A DNA stretch of 64,000 bases from Pilasporangium apinafurcum (GCA_001600495.1 BCKE01000009.1:160189-224188); one strand, 5' to 3'; positions 1 to 10,610 are shown, counted from the first letter of the stretch. The notes: generated from the sequence alone by a model not told the origin. Numbers and translations are program-made.

Positions 1-525
1 GGTTTGATAAAGTACGGTTTCTTACTGTGTGTAGGATGCGAACTTGTGCTACGTGCGATAGTTGATTGCTTACGGTTCTGTTCGAATTGGACACTCGAAC
101 ATCAGTCACTCATTGTTTTACTTTCTACATAGCTTTCTTAAATGTGATAATTGAGTTCCTAAGTTTCCTCCAAAAGAGCAAATCTCTTTCAATTCCTCTC
201 TTTCCTCTTCATATGCTTCCTCGTACGTGTATCTAGTGTGAGTTAGTAAAGAGGGTGTATATCTAACGTTGGTAAATGATGGGAACTTTGGCAAAATCAC
301 TTTCTAGTTGCTGTAATTGCAAGATTTAACCTCCCAATTTTACCCATTTCTTACAAAAAATAATGAAAAAATTAGGTAACTAGGAGTAATACCGTATTCA
401 TTAGGTAAAGATTCTTTCGGTTCTGTGAACTCTTCTCTGTGAAAAGGCAAAGCGCAAAGGATAAACTTTTCCCAACTCGCCATCTCTCTGTTGTTCGTCC
501 AGCATTTAATATCATCCTAATTAGC
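1..525. other. Upstream region, no gene seen
   Basis: AT-rich, with no coding frame I can support. It is the 5' flank of the deubiquitinase gene. An in-frame upstream ATG at 439 would add 29 basic and hydrophobic residues to that protein, but the ATG at 526 fits the family better. Confidence 0.5.
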
Positions 526-2829
526 ATGAGCGAATACGCAAATGCTGTGGTCGCGGGACGTCCTCCAGTGTGGGCGGACGGAAAGACTCGTCCACTGAGT
601 CGACGAAAGGGGCTGAGCAACGAACTGGGTGAAAACAACTGCTTTCTGAACGTCATCATTCAGAGCTTGTGGCACGTACGGTCGTGTCGTGTGCTGATCT
701 CCATGGGTGATCACGCAGTACATCACCGCTGTGGTGGTGGACAACTTACACAGATCGGCGCGACCAAATTGCTATCGACAACGGCATGTCTGTTGTGTGA
801 ACTGGAGCAGATTTTCATCCTGTACCAATTTGCGGAAGAGCCTGTTCTGGATGTTGATCGTGTACGGCTGGCTTTAGGAGAGTTGTTTGCGCTTGGAGCT
901 ATGAATGACGCGACTGAGACACTGGAGGCGATTCTGGATGCGTTGCATTGGGACACTTTTAACCGCATGCTGACACTGCGAAGGGGAGAGGCGTGTCTGC
1001 ACGCGAACGTCGAGGAGCTCTCACAGTCAACTTTACAAGATGCATCATCGATCATCTGCGAACCACAATGTGTTGCGCACTTGCTGTTTCAGATGAATTT
1101 GATGGAATTAAAGACCTGTGCACAGTGTGGAGAAACCCGTGAACCGATCATGAACACGGATTTTTTGTACAGAGTATATGCTCAGGAACTGCTGCAACAC
1201 GCCAAAAAGAAGAAGAAATCGCTTGAGCAGGTGCTACGGCTGGAAGCACAAGGGCAACCGTATGATGATACGCCTGACGAGGACGCATTTGTCGGGATTT
1301 GTGATACTTGTCAGGGCAAATTGCAGCTCAGCCGGTGGATCTTGACATTACCAATGGTCTTTGCGATCAGCATCATCTGGTCAAGTGATCAAGTGAATAA
1401 AGAGGAAGTGCGTGCCTGGATGGAATTGCTTTCCTCGCAAAACGATAAGAAGAAGAACCAGCAGACTCTGAATTTGGGCAACATCTTCCACTTGGACAAG
1501 TCGGCGGGCGCAGCAGATTACAATTTCCGTGGAATGGTGTGCTATTACGGCCGGCATTACGTCGGATTCTTTGCCAGCCATGCAGTGGAAGATGGTATAG
1601 AGAAGGAACAGTGGTTTCTCTTTGACGATACACGTGTGAAACGTGTGGGAACATGGGATGATGTTCGCTATCGCATCGAGCGCGGCGGATACCAACCCAC
1701 GCTATTGTTTTATGAACGCAGCGATATTCAACATGAAAAACTGGAGCGCATCGCCGAAGAAATTCATAAGTGGTGGGAATCCACAGCGGAAGAGGAAGAA
1801 GCACGACAAAAAGAGGCGAAGGACAAACAAGACGAAGCAGCAGCATCGACTGTGAATGATGCAGTAACTGTGGATTCAGATCAGCTGCTATTGGCACAGA
1901 CGTTAAAAGAGAGTTTGAGAATCAGAAGACCTCCATCCACGATGCCGATGACGCTTCCAACGAGCCCCATCCAGGCGCAAAAGTTGAATGCACCTATGAC
2001 GCTACCTGCAAACAATGGTACAGCTAAAAACAATTGGCATGATGAGGATCTCTACCTGATGCACAAGTCGGCCGAAGATACGCTATCTCGCTTGAATGGT
2101 ATTTTATCGAAAGATCGTGCGCCCATGTCGCTCGATAACGGCCGAGACCTATGGATGTCGATGTCAATGCGGCAATCGACGCGACGACGAGATTATTCTG
2201 TTCGTCGTCTTGGCAATGAAGAACCGGTGATCAACCGCGATGAGATCTTTAAAGATCTGACGGAAGATGCAGTACATCTAAAACCGCTGGTTGCAGTGGA
2301 CACAAAACGGAGTCGCGATCAAGCCCTCAGCTTTGATTTGGAAAATGGCAAAGCATCTGCTCAGACCAATGAAGCACATTCTGCCACTATTAATAACAGC
2401 AACGAGCATGCTCCATTGAAAGTATTCGACGTGCAATTGAGCGCTTCAGACGGTGGGCTTGGGTTGTTGCTAGAGGAAAAGCCGGCTGTGTCTAAAAACG
2501 AATTGCTGAGTGATGGCAAGTCAGCCACATGTGATTTCATCGTCTCTGGTTTCGAGCTCAATGGAGCCGGACAGAAGCTAGCAGCTGAAGCGAGTGGCGC
2601 CATCCGCAAAGGAGATCACTTGGTTAGTATCAATGGACAATCGCTAGAATCCCAAGCGCTTTTCGACGTTTTGGAACTACTATGGACATCACCCAACCCT
2701 GTACGACTCCAGTTCCATCGCTTCCAGCCGTGGACATGCCCGCGATGTACACTCGTGAACGAGACTAAGACGGCGATTTGTGCAGCGTGTGGACATGCTG
2801 TGGAACTGACTGGTACCGCACAGTTTTAG
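526..2829 (+). CDS. USP53/USP54-like ubiquitin carboxyl-terminal hydrolase with PDZ and RanBP2 zinc finger
   Basis: This is a cysteine protease of the USP family, predicted to cleave ubiquitin chains. The Cys box GLSNELGENNCFLN places the nucleophile at residue 39 (counting from the ATG at 526). The His box GRHYVGFF has His344, followed by WFLFDD at about 364-368. A CxxC...CxxC zinc knuckle lies between them (CAQC ... CDTC). The Cys box and the spacing to YQPTLLFYE resemble animal USP53/54. A UIM-like stretch (LLLAQTLKESL) follows the catalytic domain, then a low-complexity linker, a PDZ domain at about 630-730 (GLGLLLEEK, IRKGDHLVSINGQSL) and a C-terminal RanBP2-type finger at about 736-757 (WTCPRCTLVN ... 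CAACGH). The protein is 767 aa from a single exon. All catalytic residues I can check are present, so it looks active; chain preference is unknown. Confidence 0.85.
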   Translation: MSEYANAVVAGRPPVWADGKTRPLSRRKGLSNELGENNCFLNVIIQSLWHVRSCRVLISMGDHAVHHRCGGGQLTQIGATKLLSTTACLLCELEQIFILYQFAEEPVLDVDRVRLALGELFALGAMNDATETLEAILDALHWDTFNRMLTLRRGEACLHANVEELSQSTLQDASSIICEPQCVAHLLFQMNLMELKTCAQCGETREPIMNTDFLYRVYAQELLQHAKKKKKSLEQVLRLEAQGQPYDDTPDEDAFVGICDTCQGKLQLSRWILTLPMVFAISIIWSSDQVNKEEVRAWMELLSSQNDKKKNQQTLNLGNIFHLDKSAGAADYNFRGMVCYYGRHYVGFFASHAVEDGIEKEQWFLFDDTRVKRVGTWDDVRYRIERGGYQPTLLFYERSDIQHEKLERIAEEIHKWWESTAEEEEARQKEAKDKQDEAAASTVNDAVTVDSDQLLLAQTLKESLRIRRPPSTMPMTLPTSPIQAQKLNAPMTLPANNGTAKNNWHDEDLYLMHKSAEDTLSRLNGILSKDRAPMSLDNGRDLWMSMSMRQSTRRRDYSVRRLGNEEPVINRDEIFKDLTEDAVHLKPLVAVDTKRSRDQALSFDLENGKASAQTNEAHSATINNSNEHAPLKVFDVQLSASDGGLGLLLEEKPAVSKNELLSDGKSATCDFIVSGFELNGAGQKLAAEASGAIRKGDHLVSINGQSLESQALFDVLELLWTSPNPVRLQFHRFQPWTCPRCTLVNETKTAICAACGHAVELTGTAQF

Positions 2830-3350
2830 TAAAGAGTGACGTCTCAAAGCTATACAAATAAGACGCCAAGAAGACATTTGAAAGCGAGAAATATTACTCG
2901 ATGATATCGTACTTAGAATTGATCTTTATCATCGACGCTGTGCGGGTAGCCATTATATCATCAGTACTATACTTCATCGCTTTGCTTAACAGAGATGAAG
3001 TTCGAGAGCCATCGTATAGTCGCGCTTTCCAAAATATATATCCGCCTTTACGCTTCATATCGTTGCGGATCAGTTAGCCAACCTGGGGTAAACGTGTTCA
3101 CAATAGCTGACGATTGCAACTACAATGTACCCCTCTTACACAAAAACGTGGACACGCCAGCGAAATTGTGCTCGCTTATATGCTGCAAATCACTGTTACT
3201 AAGAAAGGATATTTGCTATAGCACCCCATAGTTCAACCAAGACGCGGGAAGAAGTCGACAAATAGCTCCGTATTGATGATGCCGATAAGATAGGCCAATG
3301 GACAGTTTGTTTACGTTTCGAGGACAGAACGTCGAACAAGAGTGAGCACA
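2830..3350. other. Convergent intergenic region, no gene seen
   Basis: This lies between the 3' ends of two convergent genes and presumably holds both 3' UTRs. The short open frame at 2995-3231 has no recognisable protein features. Confidence 0.5.
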
Positions 3351-5620
3351 TTACATATCTGATAACCCGTCGTACGTTGTGATCCCCATTTTCTTCAAGA
3401 GAGCTGCAGTGTCAGGAGTAGCTGCGCAAAGGAAAACGGAAGTTAGAATCAGCACCAAAGTGTTCGCATAGTTTAATTGATATATGTATCTTACCTGGTA
3501 CAGGAAGAGCAAATGGCGATTCTGGATCTATCGTAGTATCAACTGTCACATCAGGTTTTACCTGTTTCCGTGGTGTAGTACATTTGTCCGTATTATCATC
3601 ACTTTCGGTTGGGTTATTGGGGTGTTGTCGATTACAAGAATCGAACATGATTTCGTGCTTAGCAACCTACAACAGCACATTAATGGTGAGTTTTTTTCCT
3701 TGGTTTTGACCAGTTGGTGCATGAACAAATACCTCAAATGCCAATCGATCTTTGTCAAGTTTGCTTGCTTGGTCACGTAATAGCTGCCTCTCTTGATCAA
3801 GATTTGCCCGTTGTCGAATCAACTCCTGCTTTTCATATTCAATGTCTTCGGCAAGGTTTTCAAGTTCTGATACGTCTACCATAGATCGTGAGCCAACGAA
3901 TCCTCTTCGATGCCGAACACCGTTGGTATCCGACTTTTCCCTAGATTTCTTTGTGCAAGACGATAATGGATCGTTTGATTGGTGTGCTGCACTACCTAGA
4001 TTGGAAGGCTTCCGCGATGATGTAAGTAAGGACGCTTGCAGCAGCTGATCTTGCTCGACAATAATAGCATGTGCATCGTCTAATTTCCGTCGTAAGATGG
4101 CGATGACTTCCTCGCTGTTATTGTTGACTTCTGAACTCACTTCCGATCGCATTACGTCTTCGAACTTAGATAGTATACTATGGAGATGCTGCATCGATTC
4201 AGCAATATATTGTGGGAGGTTCTGTTTGGTTGCTATATTGAACGCAGTTGGTGTGAAATCGTCAATTGGGGCTCGTGCCAATTCTTCTAGCTCTGCAGAC
4301 ACGTTTCCTTGCGCATTTTTCCTGCATTACACAACAAATCAGGACAAGCGCATGGATCCCATCAACTGAATTGAAAAAGATGTACTGACTGAGCGACAAA
4401 TAAGTGGACTGCTTTCTTGTATTGTGACGTCAGCGACTCCAATTGATGCTGCAAAGTATCGTAGCTTTTCGCCAAATCATCATTTTCAAAAAGCAATTCC
4501 GCTTTCTTTCGCTCGAGATTTTCAAGAATCTTGTTCGTCATCTTTATTTCAACAGACTGAACATTGGTGCTCACTTGTTGCCTCTCTTTGACTCCATTCA
4601 AAGGTTTGTCCACAGTAATGCCCTGACAATTAGAGATATTATAAGCATGAGATAAAATAGAGAACTGAACGCGAAGAATAAACGTACTCTCTGTCCCTTA
4701 GCGCTTGAGCGAGTGACCGACTCCTGTATGTTCTTCCGTAATCGCTCGTACTCAGCATCTTTCTTTCGCAACTGGGCTTTGTAAGCCGTCTCAACGCCTT
4801 GTAACCTATCAACATACACACGAAATGAGAGACTGAGCATGATAAGAGCACCACTATGCTCCAGACAGTACTTTTACCTTGCACATATCACTTCGAGTGA
4901 TTTCTTTTCGGTTTGCAGTGTCTTCCGCTCGGCAACATATGCCTTCTCCTTAGCCTTGAAATAATTCTCCTGTTGCGCCATGTTCTGCTTATGCGCCTCT
5001 AAATCCGTTGATAACTGCTGAATCGTATGTTTGTTACGTTGCAATTCCTTCTCCATGCGGTGGATCGTCTCGTTCAACGTATCTTGTCGTGCGATTTCCT
5101 GTGTGCGTACAAACAACAGATAACTCACGAGATCCATGGTTGCACGAATATTACTCTCCACGGTGTCGCGCAACTTCTTGTCTGTTTCATCACTCTTTTC
5201 AAGCAATAATTGCCATAATTGATGCAAATCCAGTCGACAGAGTTGTGCCTCTTCTTCCGCTGTCATTGTTTGTGGTCCTGAGAGGAACTTTCGGGTGCTG
5301 TTGGTGCTGTTTGTTGAGGATGCCACGACGTGTTCCATTTGCTCATTCAGGTAATTTTCATTCATCTCCAGCGAATGTGACGACGGAAGACGCCATGAAT
5401 AATACGGATTCGCTTCAGACGACGACAAACTCATCAGCTGATCCAGTCGACTGCTCTTCCACGGGTCGTCATGGTTTTGGTCGTTGTCTTGAGGGAAATC
5501 GCCCAGCGATTCACGCTTGATACGGTACTGACCGCCTTCATCAAATCGTGACCGCTTTGTCGGCTGTGTAAACTCCATCGCGTATCCATTTGAGAGCTCA
5601 CGCGCACGCACTCGCTCCAT
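3351..5620 (-). CDS. Coiled-coil protein resembling ADIP/SSX2IP (Msd1), six exons
   Basis: The exons, read on the minus strand, are 5620-4878, 4805-4688, 4622-4390, 4321-3733, 3666-3495 and 3421-3351. All five introns (65-73 bases) are GT-AG and every join keeps frame, giving 641 aa. The first 130 residues are polar. A helical block follows (DLHQLWQLLLEKSDETDKKL), then a long coiled coil. The motif RKKDAEYERLRKNIQ in exon 2 resembles the core of the ADIP family, which anchors microtubules at centrosomes and spindle poles. A second coiled coil lies in exon 4 (LIRQRANLDQERQLLRDQ). The short last exon ends in TTYDGLSDM. Coiled coils match each other easily, so the family call is moderate; the gene structure is firmer. 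Confidence 0.6.
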
Positions 5621-5902
5621 TTGGTTGCTTGTTTCCCCTTTCCTTTCCCTGCTCTTGTTTTTTCTGGTTGCTCTTCCGCGTACAGAGTGATGGTCGCGCG
5701 CGCAAATTGAAAAGCAAACATGATAATTCCCACCGTTTTTTATGGGCTAGTGCCACAACCCATTTTTAAAAAACGACACAAAGCTGTTTGAATTTAAGAT
5801 TTAATTCAATTTGTGGCATTAACTGTACGCGGGGTGCTAACAATAAGTCGAATGTTGACATTGGTAGTGTTATTTGTTTATAGGGAGAATGGAAAAAATA
5901 TA

Positions 5903-6336
5903 CAGTGCGCGACAGCATCGAGGGTGATAATCCGCCCTAGCGTCTTCAGTTCAAAATATTTTGAGCTGAAAAATTACTATTAGATGTTTTAAATCATCGC
6001 GCGTTGGCTCATATAGCTACTAGCCGCTGTCTCGCATTGGTTCTCGTTTTATTGATATGCATAACTGGGAAATTGTTTTTGGCCAATCATATCACACTCT
6101 AGACGAGGTCAAGTGATGCTGGATAATCCATATAGTAACTCGAATGTTGATCTCGATTCGTCTGTGGAGAATGAACTAGCATAGTGAAAGCAAGTTTAAA
6201 TTTCGTCTCGAATTTTTTTGTGTTTGAATTGTGCTTATAGTCGAGTGTGTGCTTGTTTGACTCGAAAAAATGTGTACTTTAACAATAAGACAATGCAATG
6301 TCCATTTAAGTTTTCACCCTCGATGCTGTCGACCAC
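5903..6336. mobile_element. MITE-like element, Tc1/mariner type, flanked by TA
   Basis: The left end after TA (5901-5902) reads CAGTGCGCGACAGCATCGAG. The right end before TA (6337-6338), on the other strand, reads GTGGTCGACAGCATCGAG. The two share a 16-base exact inverted repeat, GACAGCATCGAGGGTG, at 5911-5926 (give or take a few bases) and 6316-6331. The interior of about 390 bases has no long open frame. A TA flank and a CAGTG-type end fit a non-autonomous Tc1/mariner derivative. Confidence 0.5.
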
Positions 6337-6379
6337 TATGAGAAAAAAATTGACGAGTTGGCTGGGCTGGTTGCCATTC

Positions 6380-6505
6380 AATTTTCGCAGGTGAGATCGA
6401 TTGAGAGGTCGTGCTGCAAACTTAACACCACTGAGCCAATGTTGAACGGTTCGTTTGCTTATATCAAGAATCTCAGGTATTTTGATGAGGGTGAATCCTT
6501 GGATC
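6380..6505 (-). pseudogene. Helix-turn-helix fragment of a transposase-like protein
   Basis: On the minus strand a short frame encodes GFTLIKIPEILDISKRTVQ and then HWLSG. This has the spacing of the helix-turn-helix found at the N terminus of Tc1/mariner and related transposases. Nothing recognisable follows, so it is a fragment at best. It lies just outside the right end of the 434-bp MITE-like element and may belong to a separate relic. Confidence 0.35.
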
Positions 6506-6679
6506 CGAAGACGAAAACAAATTTGTCGTTCAACAATCGATTTCATGACTATATTTGTAAAAATAAAAAAGGTGACATTCTCGTTGCCGGACATTCCAAA
6601 AATATCTCCAATCGATTCAATCAACTTTGCAGTAAAAAAAACCGGATGCGGCAAATGGAGTGACTCGATCACGTTCAAA

Positions 6680-7642
6680 TGGTCGCTGATTATCACTCCA
6701 TCTCAATTGTACGTAACAGAAAAACTACTTAAGTCGCTGCTCAAAATCGAGGGGTTTAAATTTACTCATGTTGGTCCTGATGGGAAGAATCATCGGAAAT
6801 TTATTATCTATCCACCCGACAAGGAAGATAAGCTATATGAATTGTACAAACAAACGATGAGCTTATGTCCATCGAATGAAAATGAAGCGATCAAGATTAT
6901 CAATGATATCCATTGGAAACATGAAGTTACTACAACCAAGATCAAAACAATGCTGATGCAAAAAGACTTGGAGCTGGCAAAAAAAGAAACCGAGATAATC
7001 AAGCTCGAGACAGATCACAAACTGGAACTACAAGAGTTGAAGCACAAAATTGAGCAACTTGAAGCAAAGTTACGACATACATCAATATCATTTTTAGTTT
7101 GTTATCGTAACACATCATTTTTTTACTTTCTGGTACACAATAAAGAAAGCGACATTCTCGTTGCCGGATGTAATATATTCGTCTTAGATAGTGGAAACAA
7201 GAATAAATCGGAGATGCTTGATTGGAGTTTGAATATCCTTTATATTCACCAGCTTGGATCCCAGGAACAACGCCAATCAACGGCACAAGATTTACTTCAA
7301 TATGTCATCAATCCAAGATTGAGTGGGCTTTACTTTATTGATTTCGGCGAACTATTGGATTTGTATGAGAGTATAGAAATCGACAAAGTCAGGTATCCAC
7401 CAGCAATCTATGGATCGTATCATATTGGAAAATTTGGTCAGACCACACGCATTCCTGATCGATTTGATGAGCTTCGTGCTGAAGCAAGTAGATACGGTCG
7501 ATACAGTGAAAAACTCGATGTAAAGTGTATAATGCTTTTAATGCCATCGCAATTACGGGAGGCCGAAAAAAACTCAAGGAATTGCTCAAGGAACACTTGT
7601 TTGAGTTTCAATATATGGATTCAGCCAAAAAAGCCACCATGA
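6680..7642 (+). pseudogene. Fossil piece: MSV199/T5orf172-like viral protein
   Basis: The piece encodes a region with KWSLIITPSQLYVTEKLLK, then a charged coiled coil (ELAKKETEIIKLETDHKLE), and later GSYHIGKFGQTTRIPDRF. The last resembles the T5orf172/GIY-YIG-like segment of MSV199-type proteins found in large DNA viruses and some phages. It is a relic within the fossil island and is not whole. The biochemical role of the family is poorly known, though a nuclease-like fold has been proposed for T5orf172 domains. Confidence 0.35.
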
Positions 7643-7697
7643 ACTGATAATTTATCATCCAAGTCGAGAGAATAATATTCACAATATCTATGAAGCC

Positions 7698-8012
7698 GTG
7701 ATGGTCGACTATCCATCCGCTGAAAACGATTTATTCAACAAACTCAACGAACGCATTCATGAGCTCGAGAAAAACGATCTGATGCATCAAAAGATAATTG
7801 CTGACCTGAAGCTGGCGCATGCTGAAGAACTGGCTCGGAAGGATCGTGAAATGAATGACAAAATTAATGAGTTGAAGGACCAATTACACGAGAAGGAGCT
7901 ACGCGCAAGTGAATCAAGAGAATTAATTTTGCGTAAAGATTTAGAAATCCAAGCAGCAAACCATCACAACGAGATACTTCAGATGAAGCTTGAACAAAAG
8001 TCTTATCAATAA
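7698..8012 (+). pseudogene. Fossil piece: coiled-coil segment
   Basis: This frame of about 104 codons is almost all heptad-like charged helix (KLNERIHELEKNDLMHQK, KDREMNDKINELKDQLHEK). Long coiled-coil tails of this sort are typical of MSV199-type viral proteins. It lies just downstream of the T5orf172-like piece on the same strand and is counted as part of the same fossil island. Confidence 0.35.
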
Positions 8013-8056
8013 TTTGTGTCATTACGTTACTGGTAGTTGAGATATGGTATTTGTCT

Positions 8057-8190
8057 ATATTCGTAAATTAGAAAAGTGAGGATGTCCAGCACCTGGACGA
8101 ATTCGCACCTCTCAAAATTTGTTTGAGATAATGCGTTAAATAAATTTTGAAAGGTGCTGGACATCCTCACTTTTTCTAATATACGAATAT
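8057..8190. repeat. Fold-back (hairpin) element
   Basis: Two arms of about 38 bases are inverted copies: 8057-8094 and 8152-8190, with the shared core AAAGTGAGGATGTCCAGCAC. An inner pair (CTCAAAATTTGTTT and AAATAAATTTTGAA) extends the pairing towards the centre, so most of the 134 bases fold on themselves. This is the form of a palindromic MITE. It lies between the plus-strand and minus-strand pieces of the virus-like island. Confidence 0.65.
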
Positions 8191-8256
8191 CGACGGCTTA
8201 AATTTTTAAAATTACGAATATAGTCAAATGCCTTGTATTCTCGTTGTATCACAAGC

Positions 8257-8502
8257 TTAGGCGTTATGAACGGAAAACTCATCCAGGAACTCTGGTCCCC
8301 AATCTTGATAAAGCATATATCTCCGATTGATACGATGAGGATGTCTACGAAGTAGTGGCATTGCCCATTCATCCATGCTATCTTCTCCAATTATTTCCCA
8401 GTAAAGTGTATGAGGGTACTCTCGGATGAACGATAACATACGCTCGGTTAAAGGATGTCTTGGAAACCAATCCTTAACACGATCCGGATGTGCTTCGAAC
8501 AA
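8257..8502 (-). pseudogene. Fossil piece: W/P-repeat protein
   Basis: The frame encodes FEAHPDRVKDWFPRHPLTER and EWAMPLLRRHPHRINRRYM. The same HPD/W/LPLL repeat logic is seen in the longer minus-strand piece just upstream. It is treated as part of the same broken virus-like island. Confidence 0.35.
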
Positions 8503-8529
8503 ATCGATGATCCAATCGCCATTAGTATC

Positions 8530-9222
8530 TCAATCGGGATGGTCGGATATGAAATACTCCCAATGAAGTTCGTCTGGGTGCGCAATCAATAGTGGTAGGG
8601 CCAATTGCTTTTCGTAGATATATTTCCAAATAAGTTCATGTGGATTTGCTTCAAGAAGAGGCAACATCCACTCTTGGGGCCAAGCGCAGAGACACTCCCA
8701 AACAATTTTATCTTGATGCGCTTCAAAGAGTGGCAATATCCATTCCTGAGGTTCCTCACAGAGTTGCTCACAATCAAGGTCCTCCGGACGCATTTCAAAA
8801 AGTGGCAGCATCCACGTTTGGGGTTTATCGCAGAGTTGAACCCAACAGAGCTTATCTACATGTGCTTTCAAAAATGGTAACATCCACTCTTGAGTGTTAA
8901 AGCAGAGTTCATTCCAATGAAGCTCATCTATGTAATCTTCTAAAAAGGGCAATAGACATTCCTGAGGTTCAATACAGGGTCGCTCCCAATCGAGATCATT
9001 TATATGTTTTTCAAACAATGACAATATCCATTCTTGTGGTTCGATGCAGAGTTGGTACCAATCAATCCTGTCTGGATGCATTTCGAAAATCGGTAATAAC
9101 CATGGATCCGGGTGGTCACATAACTCATGCCAATCAAGAAACAAAAGCGCGTTCTGGCATCTAGGATCAGCGAAAAGGTCGATCAGATTAATCTTGAAAC
9201 GTGTTTGCGCATTGGGGATCAT
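8530..9222 (-). pseudogene. Fossil piece: tandem W-LC-P-W-LPLFE repeat protein
   Basis: This frame of 230 residues is built almost entirely from a repeat of about 21 residues with the pattern W..LC..PQEWMLPLFE.HPD.. . About nine units are visible, for example PQEWILPLFEAHQDKIVWE and KPQTWMLPLFEMRPEDLD. Similar short LL-E-nP-d-iDW repeats are abundant in mimivirus-like and other giant viruses. The ATG at 9222 lies only six bases from the end of the 705-bp transposable element, so any original upstream context is lost. The host or virus origin is not proven. Confidence 0.45.
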
Positions 9223-9228
9223 TTTTTA

Positions 9229-9933
9229 ACAAGCAATCCGCGAGCCAACGGTGCCAGTTTTCAGTTGTTTTCCTAAACTCAAAAAATCCGCAACTGCCTT
9301 TTAGCACATAATATTTTGGCATAGGATAGTTTTTTATTTGTAATGATGAACAAAGCAAACAGCGTTCAAATCGAACTAGTGGTTGTCGAGTAATTAGCAG
9401 TCAAAGATGAGTATTCGCTTCCATTTTGGCATTGTTTTAGCTTGATGGTCATCGTTTTTATTTCTTTTGATTCATAATTCGTTTCATATATGTCATTTAC
9501 CCTAACCATATTGAATAAAATGAGCTCTAATATTGTCAAGAGTGTTTGTCGTCCAAGTAATTTGGCGGCAATCTTCGAGTTATTGGTGCAATACTGTTGG
9601 TGTCTTAAGCCACTCTTCAGCACTTGAGTTCCATACTATGTGCTACAGAGTATATCATTGGACAAAAATGGTATTGTGGTATTTTTTATGTTCTGAACGA
9701 CCTTGAGAATCGCAAAATCGATGACCATCTGACAGAAAATGCAAATTTTGTCGTACCAGTTCTCCTCTCTGGATGCTACGACTTGGATAATAATCACGGG
9801 AAACAAGTTTTCTTGGACGGATCTGTTTCGAACTGCCACACATTTTCGTAGAGCACGAATAGCGGATTTTTTGGATTTTGGCCAACCTAAGAATTAGGCT
9901 GTTTTTGGCTCCCTTGACTTGCGGATTGCTTGT
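9229..9933. mobile_element. 705-bp DNA transposon relic with imperfect TIRs and TA flanks
   Basis: The left end ACAAGCAATCCGCGAGCC at 9229 and the reverse complement of the right end, ACAAGCAATCCGCAAGTC at 9933, match over roughly 30 bases with a few differences. A TA dinucleotide flanks each side (9227-9228 and 9934-9935), which fits the Tc1/mariner superfamily. The interior has only short frames, so it is non-autonomous or heavily decayed. Confidence 0.6.
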
Positions 9934-10610
9934 TAATAATGAACTTTTGAGATCATAGTTTTTGATTTGCCTAGCGAATAGTGAGTGATGGTTATAAGCA
10001 TGAATAGAATCTTTTATTTTTTACAAATTTTTGTTGAATTCTAAAAAAAGGACCTTTTGTGGTCAAGAGTCACATTTTTTTACATTGGAACTTAGTATGC
10101 AATCTAGATACAGTTCAAGCCTAAAAATGAAGAGTCATTTATTGGATCTAGATGAAAATGACGAAAAACCCATCATCTTCACGTAACTGTATTTGATAAA
10201 TGTGACTCTTCATTACGGTATAGAGTCCATAAATATGGTCAATCACCACAACAGAAGAGCATTAAGAAGAAAACTCATAGATCGTTCCCGGCCATCCTTT
10301 GCTACTTCAGGCGCGGAGTGCATTTTGATATCATAAAGATGGAAGAACGGCAGGAGCAACGTGACGACCAAGAGATGTTTGACAATCAGTGACTCATATT
10401 ATCACCTAACGCTCTCTGCCAGCTCTGAGATGTTTGGTGATTGATATAGCTTCCCCTTGGTGCGGTCTCCTCATTCCAAGATTTACTCGCTGCCCATAGT
10501 TTCCGTTTGCGCTTCAATTTCAGTGCAATTTCCCGAGATCAACTATCGAGCGACTGCTGACGCAACGTTGCCGCTTATTCCATCGTGTGTTGTCACCGCC
10601 CTTCTTGACG
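9934..10610. other. Repeat-bearing intergenic region, no gene seen
   Basis: An imperfect inverted repeat is present: AAGAGTCACATTT near 10062-10074 and AAATGTGACTCTT near 10196-10210, with a further related copy (GAAGAGTCATTTAT) between them. It could be a decayed MITE. The stretch from about 10440 is the likely promoter and 5' UTR of the isochorismatase-type gene. Confidence 0.4.

Larger units (their letters stand above)
6640..9222. other. Giant-virus-like (NCLDV) fossil island
   Basis: This stretch holds pieces of protein types familiar from nucleocytoplasmic large DNA viruses. One is an MSV199/T5orf172-like protein with a coiled-coil tail on the plus strand. The other is a protein of W/LC/P repeats on the minus strand. 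The island is AT-rich, lacks introns, is clearly broken in several places and carries transposable-element insertions inside and at its edge. No capsid, polymerase or other hallmark gene is in view, so the virus family is an inference. The many breaks suggest an old, silent insertion. Confidence 0.4.

Noticed and set aside
1373-1897. Minus-strand frame of 174 codons under the deubiquitinase
   Set aside because: It is antisense to a strongly conserved catalytic domain and has no features of its own.
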